Shown one piece after another: positions 1 to 5,568 of a DNA stretch of 5,600 nucleotides (the stretch's first letter is position 1; the number at the start of each line of letters is the position of its first letter). The notes beneath the pieces are model-generated. The model ran no database searches and was not told where the DNA came from. It saw only the letters and a list, made by a program, of their open reading frames with translations. The DNA comes from Candidatus Methanogaster sp. UBA203 (lineage in GTDB: Archaea > Halobacteriota > Methanosarcinia > Methanosarcinales > Methanogasteraceae): positions 1 through 5,600 of the forward strand of contig DASC01000039.1 of assembly GCA_002503595.1 (NCBI GenBank), in the 5' to 3' direction. The translations under genes were made by a program, and so were the position numbers.

Positions 1-85
1 GCGGGGGTTGCCCAGCCAGGTCAAAGGCGATGGGTTTAGGGCCCATTCTCGCAGGAGTTCGTGGGTTCGAATCCCACCCCCCGCA
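1..85 (+). tRNA. tRNA-Leu (anticodon UAG)
   Basis: A complete class II tRNA cloverleaf is visible. The 7-bp acceptor stem pairs 1-7 with 78-84, with A85 as discriminator base. The D stem is GCC/GGC (10-12 with 26-28), the anticodon stem pairs 30-34 with 42-46, and the loop 35-41 places TAG at 37-39. A long variable arm (48-50 with 55-57) and a T stem (61-65 with 73-77) around TTCGAAT complete it. The long variable arm together with UAG means leucine, reading CUN codons. The CCA end is not encoded, so it must be added after transcription, as is common in archaea. There is no intron. It starts at base 1, so its promoter lies outside the window. The glycosyltransferase gene on the other strand converges on it. 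Confidence 0.97.
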
Positions 86-90
86 TGTTC

Positions 91-97
91 AAAAAAA
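91..97 (-). terminator. oligo-T terminator after the glycosyltransferase gene
   Basis: On the - strand seven T residues follow the glycosyltransferase stop codon within a few bases, in the 18-base gap before the convergent tRNA. Archaeal RNA polymerase is known to stop at oligo-T tracts without needing a hairpin, so this is a likely end for the - strand transcript. It would also keep that transcript from running antisense through the tRNA. Confidence 0.5.
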
Positions 98-103
98 GCG
101 TCT

Positions 104-1099
104 TCAAACCTCGCTCCTCCGGGATTCTTTCCATTCAACGCCTGCCCCGAGTGCCTGTTTTTTCAGTGCGACGACCCCGCAGACCGTGATCAGCCAGAGA
201 TGCGCGACGAGTCCGAACGTCCGGACAACCCCGCGGCGTAGACCATACCTCTGCCACAACCGAAGCCCGTACAACGGCACGAGCGGTGTAGCAAGAAATG
301 CGACGAATGGCAGCGTCAGCGAAAGAAACCACGCCAACCTCCTCGACACAGGGATCTCCGACCGCAGAAACGATCCCAAGTATGTGCGCAGCCCCTGATA
401 TGCGCCGGTTAACCACCTGACGCGCTGATTGAAGAGATCACCGATACTAAACGGAGCCTGCTCACCTATAAGCGTCTCCGGCACGAATACGCCGACAAGA
501 CCTGAAAGATACGCTTTCTGGGTGAAATCGAGATCCTCGCACGAAACTGACTCGTTCAGCCGGTCGAATCGATGCTCTTCCATGAGTTTTGCATTCAAAA
601 CTCCGATCAGACCGTTGAACTGGTTAAATCCGCCCATTCTCTTAAATATCCGGTAAACGTCAGAAAAAAAGAAGTATTCCGCAGCAATCGTCTGGGTCAC
701 GATGTTTTCATCAGCATTCGTGACGAAACGTGCGCTGCTTGCGATTATCGCATCATGGTTCGACCGTAACGCATCCACGCATTCGATCAGGAAATTCCGC
801 CTGGGGCGGCTGTCCACATCAAAGAGCGCTATATAGTCCGGCATCGTTCCATACGCCGCGAGAGCATCGTTGACCGCGCCAGCGCGCCGCCCACGGTTGT
901 CCATGCGGGCAAGCACGGCAACCGGCATCTCTTCTAAAAATTTCAGGCGGTCATCACCCCTTTCCCCGAGATCAAGGACATAAGTGACCCGGACATCCAG
1001 ATCCCCTTTTTCGAGATCCAACAGACAATCTACGGATTTCTTAAGCACTGATAGCGGCTCAAACGACGCTACCGGCACTATTACAGCCAGTTCTTCCAT
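104..1099 (-). CDS. membrane-anchored family 2 glycosyltransferase (cellulose/hyaluronan synthase type)
   Basis: Predicted processive-type GT2 enzyme that transfers sugar from a nucleotide sugar on the cytoplasmic face of the membrane; substrate and product cannot be read from the sequence. The 331-residue protein begins MEELAVIVPV, the first strand of a GT-A fold. It carries RAGAVNDAL (72-80; compare K-x-G-A-L-N), the metal/nucleotide DxD in FDVDS (93-97), the acidic SCEDLD (186-191) with the likely catalytic Asp, and QRVRW (225-229), the Q-x-x-R-W motif. Two hydrophobic segments follow, at about 254-281 and 292-313. There is no N-terminal membrane segment. An in-frame ATG at 1126 would add nine residues but has no ribosome binding site, whereas the ATG at 1099 has an excellent one. 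The gene is GC-rich and looks intact. It lies 51 bases after the small membrane gene and converges on the tRNA. No other polysaccharide genes are in view. Confidence 0.87.
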   Translation of the reverse strand: MEELAVIVPVASFEPLSVLKKSVDCLLDLEKGDLDVRVTYVLDLGERGDDRLKFLEEMPVAVLARMDNRGRRAGAVNDALAAYGTMPDYIALFDVDSRPRRNFLIECVDALRSNHDAIIASSARFVTNADENIVTQTIAAEYFFFSDVYRIFKRMGGFNQFNGLIGVLNAKLMEEHRFDRLNESVSCEDLDFTQKAYLSGLVGVFVPETLIGEQAPFSIGDLFNQRVRWLTGAYQGLRTYLGSFLRSEIPVSRRLAWFLSLTLPFVAFLATPLVPLYGLRLWQRYGLRRGVVRTFGLVAHLWLITVCGVVALKKQALGAGVEWKESRRSEV

Positions 1100-1104
1100 T
1101 AATG

Positions 1105-1112
1105 CCCTCCTT
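1105..1112 (-). promoter_or_regulatory. strong ribosome binding site fixing the glycosyltransferase start
   Basis: On the - strand AAGGAGGG ends five bases before the ATG at 1099. It matches the archaeal anti-Shine-Dalgarno sequence well. It decides for the start at 1099 over the in-frame ATG at 1126, which has no such sequence before it. Confidence 0.8.
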
Positions 1113-1128
1113 GCAGGCAGTGGCATCG

Positions 1129-1151
1129 ATGGATCGCTCTTGACGATCCAT
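1129..1151 (-). repeat. perfect 8-bp inverted repeat after the small membrane gene
   Basis: ATGGATCG (1129-1136) and CGATCCAT (1144-1151) are perfect inverted copies around a 7-base loop. On the - strand the hairpin begins at the last base pair of the small gene's stop codon and lies in the 51-base gap before the glycosyltransferase. No T-run follows, so it is not a standard archaeal terminator. It could be a 3'-end stabiliser, a processing site, a protein-binding palindrome, or chance. Confidence 0.5.
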
Positions 1152-1438
1152 TACCCGAAGAGCAAGGTGATTACATCAGCGCCCTGCGTGGCAGTAACGA
1201 TCAGGTTCAGCACGATGCCGATGAGGGCTCCTGTGATCAGGCTGGTGATGATCCGGATCTTGATGATGAGAACTGCTGCTATGATTATAGATATGAGCAG
1301 TCCGATTCCGGAACTCGATCCGATCATTCCCAGAAGCCCAACTGACCCGGATATCCATTCCAGCAGTACCGAGACTGCGTTTATTCCGAATACGATTCCC
1401 ACTATCACGCCGATTATGGTGAATGTGTTGTTTCTCAT
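1151..1438 (-). CDS. small hydrophobic membrane protein, function unknown
   Basis: A 95-residue protein that I cannot assign to a family. It is almost entirely hydrophobic, with probable membrane segments at about 7-27, 34-59 (possibly shorter) and 64-82. A short basic turn (KIR, 60-62) lies between the last two, and glycine and isoleucine are abundant. There is no signal peptidase site or cofactor motif. The start is supported by AAGGT six bases before the ATG; that sequence lies in the last codon and stop of the endonuclease gene, only 4 bases upstream. Base composition is like the GC-richer host genes (34 of 60 G+C in the row from 1201), unlike the restriction genes. The second half is faintly like BofA-type small membrane proteins (a Lys, then a Gly- and Asn-containing helix), too weakly to name it. 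It is either a host gene picked up by read-through or an accessory of the restriction system. Confidence 0.7.
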   Translation of the reverse strand: MRNNTFTIIGVIVGIVFGINAVSVLLEWISGSVGLLGMIGSSSGIGLLISIIIAAVLIIKIRIITSLITGALIGIVLNLIVTATQGADVITLLFG

Positions 1439-1442
1439 GGTG

Positions 1443-2414
1443 TTACCTTGTCCACTCTTTCAATGTTTTAATAATTTTCAATCCTTCTTTTGACCCATCC
1501 CACCCTTCCAGTATCTGATTTATCTCTTTCTCCATTTGTTCAGAGGATATTTCCTCAGGCGGACTGCAAGTTATATTCTTTGCGATAAAAAACTTATAAA
1601 TTTCCATTAAAGGATTCTTCTGCCTAAATTCGACCACTTTAACTCCTGCATTCTCGGACTCTCTTATCATCATATCTGACAGTCTGTCAATCAGGAACAG
1701 ATCCACTTTTCGAGCAAGTGCCTCATCTCCGATCTCCGGATTTCCAATTCCGAGCAGTTTTAACTCAATGGTCAATGGCTCTCTATCCTTGTCGAAAACT
1801 ATGGCATCGATTTCTCGATTTCCAACCAGGTTTTTTTTCTTCATTTCGTCGAATATTAAGACGTAATCGTCTTTTGGAACGTTCAACATCTGAAAAATGG
1901 TGAATAAAAGGCTTTTTTCTGTCTGTTTTCCAACCTCGCTCCACGCTCCACCCTGGATTGTAAGTTTCATAGTTGAAATAATATTGACAAAAATCATACT
2001 TTCTAATTCGTCCAACACAACATGTTCAGATCCCTTTTTAATTATTATATTGATTTGATAAAGGATGTCTTTATCTATTTCTGTCAATAACAACTTCAGA
2101 GACTTGATATTTTGTTTCCCCAGTTCTATACACACTTCTTTCTTGGATGTTCCTCCGGTCATATTCTTTACAGTTTTATCGTTCAGTCCACCAAACCACA
2201 GGAGTTTGAATTTATTATCCTTCCCTTTCTTTCTGTAGGTATCATTTAATAGATTTTCCAGCCAATTATCCCCCTCTTTTTTGTATTCAAAGATTTCGGC
2301 GGTTAATTCTTCCACTTTATCGATAAATCTCTTGTTTATTGTTGCAAGGACATAAGTCCTGTAATCTTCTCCCGCCAACACCGAATATACAATTTTACTG
2401 AGCAATTTTTTCAT
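1443..2414 (-). CDS. type II restriction endonuclease, CfrBI-like family
   Basis: Predicted DNA endonuclease of 323 residues acting with the methyltransferase encoded just upstream. The recognisable core is GGAWSEVGKQTEK (155-167), then REID (200-203) and IELK (216-219), giving an acidic...D...ExK arrangement of the PD-(D/E)XK type with D203, E217 and K219 as likely metal and catalytic residues. GNPE (224-227) and a DLFLIDRLSD segment follow. From memory this order, including an N-terminal GEDYRTYVL stretch (15-23) and a GLNDKTVKNM helix-turn-helix-like stretch (76-85), matches the CfrBI family, whose founder cuts CCWWGG. The reading frame is full length with no break. It is markedly AT-rich and rich in Lys, Ile and Asn. 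The start has a good ribosome binding site, and no later ATG is as well placed. Certainty is high for a restriction nuclease, moderate for the CfrBI family, and low for the exact target. Confidence 0.78.
   Translation of the reverse strand: MKKLLSKIVYSVLAGEDYRTYVLATINKRFIDKVEELTAEIFEYKKEGDNWLENLLNDTYRKKGKDNKFKLLWFGGLNDKTVKNMTGGTSKKEVCIELGKQNIKSLKLLLTEIDKDILYQINIIIKKGSEHVVLDELESMIFVNIISTMKLTIQGGAWSEVGKQTEKSLLFTIFQMLNVPKDDYVLIFDEMKKKNLVGNREIDAIVFDKDREPLTIELKLLGIGNPEIGDEALARKVDLFLIDRLSDMMIRESENAGVKVVEFRQKNPLMEIYKFFIAKNITCSPPEEISSEQMEKEINQILEGWDGSKEGLKIIKTLKEWTR
1445..1449 (-). promoter_or_regulatory. ribosome binding site of the small membrane gene inside the endonuclease end
   Basis: On the - strand AAGGT spans the last Arg codon (AGG) and stop of the endonuclease gene and ends six bases before the ATG at 1438. 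It ties translation of the membrane gene to the end of the restriction gene. Confidence 0.5.
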
Positions 2415-2418
2415 ATCT

Positions 2419-3825
2419 TCACACCTTTATCCTAATATCCTGCGGAATCGTTTCTATCGCATTACTGATCCTCTCGATGTTCTTCAGCAGTCTCTCTTTT
2501 GTTGGTCTTCTGCCTCTAATCGATGTTCCCTGAACCCTCTTTACCTGTTCACTGAAATTGATCATCTGTTCTGTTACAATTTCGGATACGAAACCGTCGT
2601 TATCGGCAGTAATTCCTGCATCTTCTGTTTTTTGCATCACAAGTATGTATTCATCGTCAATTTTCCCAACATCAGCACTTGTATATTTCTTTGTTTTATC
2701 GATATTTCTATGAATAGTCTTTATCGGTTCAAAGCCTATATCTCCTGCCATTTCCGCAAAGAATCTATGGCTTTCGATCAATTCATATTCCAGACTGGAA
2801 TTTCCCACCACAATTACGCATAACTTGTCTCTCTTCAGAACTCTGTTCATCTCTATCATTGAACGGAGCATGTCGCCCATGTACTCCGAAAGCAATCTAA
2901 ACCTGTTGGCAATAAAATGCGAGTGTCCGCCGATCTCATGCTTTCTAAACAGATCGAAATCCATTCCTAGCCAGAGCATATTATACATGTGCGCCCTATA
3001 ATAATCCAGTGCATTTACATAAGGTGGAGATGTGACGATGAGATCCACCGAATCCGTCTCAACTTCCAATCTCCGTGCATCGCCATTGATCGCCTTTGCG
3101 TCTGGAATATTTTTAACAATCTTAGCAGTCTCTTTTAATCCCCCCCTCATGTATTTGACTTTTCTCAAGAACATATCATCAACGTTGATGCCGTTCCCAT
3201 TCTCTACAAGTGCCCAGATTGTTGATGATAGGGCAGTTCTTCCGAGATCGTATACGTCATCGTGTCCCTCTTCCTTAACTTCTAACAAGGTTTCACGGAT
3301 CGCCTCTAACTTTGAGATTATAACCTTGTTGAATATCTTACTAATCTTCCTGTTCGGCATGTTTTCTGCCCTATCCTCAACTCTTCTATAATCCAAATCC
3401 AAATACCGCTTCATAACTGACAGTTTTCTATTTAGATACCTGAATTCAGTTTCATCGATCAAGGTGGTTTTTACTTTAGTTATCAGAACCGCAAGTGGAT
3501 TAAAGTCGTTTCCGATTGAGTTTCGATTATTTAAAAACGCCTCGACCGCGGTTGTGCCACAACCACAGAACGGATCTAAAACAGTATCGCCCTCATCCGT
3601 AAACAATTTGATGAACGTCAAAGGTATCTGAGGAATAAATCGTGCAGGATAAGAATGGAACCGATGAGTGAGATATTGGGTGGTAAAATCCTTAAAATCC
3701 CAATCAATCTCATCTAACAAGTTTATCGCTCCGGGAAATGTGTATTGTTCACTGACCAATTCCAAGTATTCTTGTTCAGTGTTTTTTTCTCCAGACAGGG
3801 TTGATTGTTTGTTGTTGTAAAGCAT
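2419..3825 (-). CDS. SAM-dependent DNA methyltransferase (likely N4-cytosine) of the restriction-modification system
   Basis: The 468-residue modification enzyme would methylate the site cut by the neighbouring endonuclease. The SAM-binding motif DPFCGCGTT (84-92) lies near the N terminus, preceded by a HRFHSYPARFIP segment (54-65) common in this group. The catalytic motif TSPPY (265-269) comes some 170 residues later, after NGDAR (247-251). S-P-P-Y is typical of N4-cytosine enzymes, although some N6-adenine enzymes share it. The region between the motifs, and the stretch after TSPPY, are candidates for target recognition. A C-terminal tail carries an AT-hook-like RGRRP (437-441). The ATG at 3825 is 18 bases after the phoU stop and has no Shine-Dalgarno sequence, and no TATA box lies at the leaderless distance. 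Transcription from phoU is therefore likely. AT-rich, as is its partner gene; the stop lies 4 bases before the endonuclease ATG. Confidence 0.88.
   Translation of the reverse strand: MLYNNKQSTLSGEKNTEQEYLELVSEQYTFPGAINLLDEIDWDFKDFTTQYLTHRFHSYPARFIPQIPLTFIKLFTDEGDTVLDPFCGCGTTAVEAFLNNRNSIGNDFNPLAVLITKVKTTLIDETEFRYLNRKLSVMKRYLDLDYRRVEDRAENMPNRKISKIFNKVIISKLEAIRETLLEVKEEGHDDVYDLGRTALSSTIWALVENGNGINVDDMFLRKVKYMRGGLKETAKIVKNIPDAKAINGDARRLEVETDSVDLIVTSPPYVNALDYYRAHMYNMLWLGMDFDLFRKHEIGGHSHFIANRFRLLSEYMGDMLRSMIEMNRVLKRDKLCVIVVGNSSLEYELIESHRFFAEMAGDIGFEPIKTIHRNIDKTKKYTSADVGKIDDEYILVMQKTEDAGITADNDGFVSEIVTEQMINFSEQVKRVQGTSIRGRRPTKERLLKNIERISNAIETIPQDIRIKV
2422..2427 (-). promoter_or_regulatory. ribosome binding site of the endonuclease inside the methyltransferase end
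   Basis: On the - strand AAGGTG is formed by the last two sense codons (Lys-Val) of the methyltransferase and ends seven bases before the endonuclease ATG at 2414. With a 4-base gap between the genes this favours translational coupling, methyltransferase before endonuclease. Confidence 0.6.
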
Positions 3826-3843
3826 TTTTTCAGATTTGCGCCA

Positions 3844-4497
3844 TCAGTTCAGATGCACCCGATCTCCCGTCACCATGTAGATCACGTTCTCGCAGATATT
3901 CACGGCATGGTCCCCGATCCGCTCGAGATACTTCGATGCGAAGAGCAGGTGCGAGATGTTGGTGAGTTTCTTCGGATCCTCCACAAGATATGTCATGAGT
4001 TCTCGCCTGACCTGATCATACAAGCCATCGACGAGATCGTCCATCTCTGCCGTCGCATAAGCAAGATCGCTGTCAGAATCATGAAATGACTGGATTGCGG
4101 AATTGAGCATCTCACGCGTCATATCCGACATGCGCGGGATATCGATCAGGGGTTTCACGTGCGGTTCTCCTTTCGAGTATATCGTGACTCTTGCAATATC
4201 AACAGCAAGATCGCTCATCCGCTCAAGGTCGATCTGAATCTTAAGTGCCGTTGCAATCGTCCTGAGATCGACTGCCATCGGCTGCTGGAGCGCAATCAGT
4301 CGCAGACACGCCTTCTCGATGTCACATGCGAGATCATCCACCCCCCGATCCTTCTCGATCACCGATTGAGCCAGTGCTGCATCCAGATCCTTAAGCGATA
4401 CGACCGAATCGCGAATGATCGCATCAACCATGCTGCCAAGTTGTATGATGCTTTTCTTAAGCTCTTCCAGTTCCTGTTCGTACTGATTCCTTACCAT
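3844..4497 (-). CDS. phoU: PhoU-family phosphate signalling regulator
   Basis: Cytoplasmic all-helical regulator of phosphate uptake and signalling, which in better known systems restrains the Pst transporter and its signalling partner. Its 217 residues are the usual size for a protein with two PhoU three-helix repeats. Each repeat carries the acidic metal-cluster motif: DLERMSDLAVDIA (90-102) in the first and YLERIGDHAVNICE (190-203) in the second, with the E/D-x-x-x-D pattern intact. Pst transporter genes, its usual neighbours, are not in the window; hisG precedes it by 46 bases and the methyltransferase follows by 18. The ATG at 4497 has a weak AGGT just upstream and a TATA box about 28 bases before it, so phoU may have its own promoter and a very short or absent leader. 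Composition is host-like. Confidence 0.93.
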   Translation of the reverse strand: MVRNQYEQELEELKKSIIQLGSMVDAIIRDSVVSLKDLDAALAQSVIEKDRGVDDLACDIEKACLRLIALQQPMAVDLRTIATALKIQIDLERMSDLAVDIARVTIYSKGEPHVKPLIDIPRMSDMTREMLNSAIQSFHDSDSDLAYATAEMDDLVDGLYDQVRRELMTYLVEDPKKLTNISHLLFASKYLERIGDHAVNICENVIYMVTGDRVHLN

Positions 4498-4520
4498 TGT
4501 AACCTGTTATGTATCCGAAG

Positions 4521-4529
4521 TTATATTAG
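4521..4529 (-). promoter_or_regulatory. probable archaeal TATA box for phoU
   Basis: On the - strand CTAATATAA lies in the hisG-phoU gap, centred 28 bases before the phoU ATG. Archaeal TATA boxes sit about 26-27 bases before the transcription start, so transcription would begin at or one or two bases before the ATG. This gives phoU, and perhaps the restriction genes behind it, a promoter separate from hisG. Confidence 0.5.
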
Positions 4530-4543
4530 ATAGTGCGTTTCCA

Positions 4544-5416
4544 TCAGCGCACGATCTTTGATATATCGAGTTCGAGGATGTCCTCTGCGCCAAGACGCTT
4601 CAGTTCCGGGATTAAGATGTTCACAGTCTCCTTCGCAGCCACGGTCTCGACCGCGTAATATTCGGAGTTGTATAACTTGGTCACGGTCGGCAGTTTCATC
4701 GCAGGCAGGAAAGCGATCAACTCGTCGAGTTTCTCAGCTGGCACGTTCATATCCAGAAGCACCTTGCCGCGAGCCTCGATTACAGCAAGAAGCAGCGTTC
4801 TTATCTCCTCGATCGCTCTTCGCTTCGCAGGATCGTTCCAGCTATCCTTGTTCGCGACCAACTTCGTTGTCGATTCGAGCATCACGTCGATGATCTTTAG
4901 GTTGTTCTTCCGAAGCGTCGATCCGGTCTCGGTGACATCGACCACGACATCCATCAGATCAGGAACCTTCGCCTCGGTAGCGCCGTAAGAGAAATGGATC
5001 TCTGCAGGAATCCCGAGTCTCTCGAAATAACTTCTCGTGATGTTTGGGTACTCGGTCGTCACTCTGCTGTGTGGCTTGATATCGGACGCGTCTTCGATTT
5101 TTTGGCCGTCAGGCACCGCAATAACGATCTTGACGATTCCTGCCCCCTGCTTGCTGTATGGCATGTCAGCAATCTCGATCACATCTGCTCCAGACTCGAT
5201 CACCCAATCATGTCCTGTTATTCCCACATCAAAGTATCCCTCTGCCACATAACCGGCAATCTCCTGCGGACGCAGTATCTTCACCTTTCCTATCCGCGGG
5301 TCGTTGATCTTTGGGTTGTACTCCCGTTCGGTCCTCTTGATCTCGAGATCTGCCTGTTTGAAGAGGAGAAACGTCTGCTCCTCAAGGCTTCCTTTTGGTA
5401 TTGCTATGCTCAACAT
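4544..5416 (-). CDS. hisG: ATP phosphoribosyltransferase, long form
   Basis: First enzyme of histidine synthesis: joins ATP and PRPP to give phosphoribosyl-ATP, in the cytoplasm. The 290 residues fit the long, self-sufficient HisG type that needs no HisZ. From MLSIAIPKGSL at the start the protein shows GITGHDW (65-71), the PRPP-binding stretch from GATEAKVPD to DVTETGSTLR (145-169), and a C-terminal ACT-like regulatory domain from about 219 (KVLLDMNVPAEKLDEL onward) that binds histidine for feedback inhibition. An in-frame ATG at 5440 would add eight residues. The start at 5416 is preferred because HisG proteins normally begin a few residues before the PKG motif, and because a TATA box sits at exactly the leaderless distance from it. 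No other his gene is in the window. Confidence 0.95.
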   Translation of the reverse strand: MLSIAIPKGSLEEQTFLLFKQADLEIKRTEREYNPKINDPRIGKVKILRPQEIAGYVAEGYFDVGITGHDWVIESGADVIEIADMPYSKQGAGIVKIVIAVPDGQKIEDASDIKPHSRVTTEYPNITRSYFERLGIPAEIHFSYGATEAKVPDLMDVVVDVTETGSTLRKNNLKIIDVMLESTTKLVANKDSWNDPAKRRAIEEIRTLLLAVIEARGKVLLDMNVPAEKLDELIAFLPAMKLPTVTKLYNSEYYAVETVAAKETVNILIPELKRLGAEDILELDISKIVR

Positions 5417-5438
5417 CGATGTAACTAGGGGGTGGCGC

Positions 5439-5446
5439 ATTAATAG
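5439..5446 (-). promoter_or_regulatory. archaeal TATA box for hisG (leaderless start)
   Basis: On the - strand CTATTAAT is preceded by an A-rich GAAAA stretch that could serve as the TFB-recognition element. Its centre is 26-27 bases before the ATG at 5416, the standard archaeal distance to the transcription start. Neither candidate hisG ATG has a Shine-Dalgarno sequence, which agrees with a leaderless mRNA beginning at 5416. The upstream ATG overlaps this box, so it could not be transcribed from it. Confidence 0.6.
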
Positions 5447-5527
5447 TTTTCTTGTCAGCGGCGTTGATTCATTGATCTGTCCGTGAGGTGGTTATTCGGT
5501 GACCCTGTGGAAGAGACCGGGATAAAG

Positions 5528-5535
5528 ATTTATGG
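5528..5535 (+). promoter_or_regulatory. probable TATA box of a divergent gene
   Basis: ATTTATGG, preceded by ATAAAG as a possible TFB element, lies 41 bases before the ATG at 5569. Transcription would start near 5558 and give a leader of about 11 bases, just enough to carry the AGAGGA ribosome binding site. Together with the hisG TATA box it makes 5417-5568 a divergent promoter region. Confidence 0.4.
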
Positions 5536-5568
5536 ATAAAGTGCGCAAACAGATTCGTGCAGAGGAAC

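Larger units (their letters stand above)
1443..3825 (-). other. type II restriction-modification cassette (methyltransferase then endonuclease)
   Basis: Two adjacent genes, 4 bases apart, encode a DNA methyltransferase and a PD-(D/E)XK endonuclease of apparent CfrBI type. The block is visibly AT-rich, and its edges coincide closely with the phoU stop on one side and the small membrane gene on the other. That is how acquired restriction-modification cassettes commonly look. No transposase, integrase, flanking inverted repeats or target-site duplication was found. The methyltransferase comes first in the transcript, which would let protection be made before cutting. No controller (C) gene is present between or beside the two. 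Confidence 0.75.

Noticed and set aside
1..85. tRNA-Leu as an integration site for the restriction cassette
   Set aside because: No second copy of the tRNA 3' end appears in the window, there is no integrase, and two host-like genes separate the tRNA from the cassette.
30..398. Open + strand frames opposite the glycosyltransferase, phoU and hisG
   Set aside because: Their translations are low-complexity, rich in Arg, Ser and Pro, show no family motif, and mirror well-supported genes on the - strand.
104..1126. Longer glycosyltransferase from the ATG at 1126
   Set aside because: No ribosome binding site precedes it, whereas the ATG at 1099 has AAGGAGGG at ideal spacing and begins right at the first strand of the fold.
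1151..1438. Small membrane gene as a BofA-family protein or as a holin/toxin
   Set aside because: The resemblance is limited to general hydrophobic helix features, with no diagnostic motif. It was left as unknown.
1443..3843. Target-site duplication or terminal inverted repeats around the restriction cassette
   Set aside because: The sequences at about 1439-1450 and 3826-3850 share no direct or inverted repeat that I can see.
5499..5525. Eight-codon GTG-started frame preceded by GAGGTG eight bases upstream, like a leader peptide
   Set aside because: It ends before the TATA box of the only downstream + strand gene, so it would not be on that transcript. It has no run of a regulatory amino acid.
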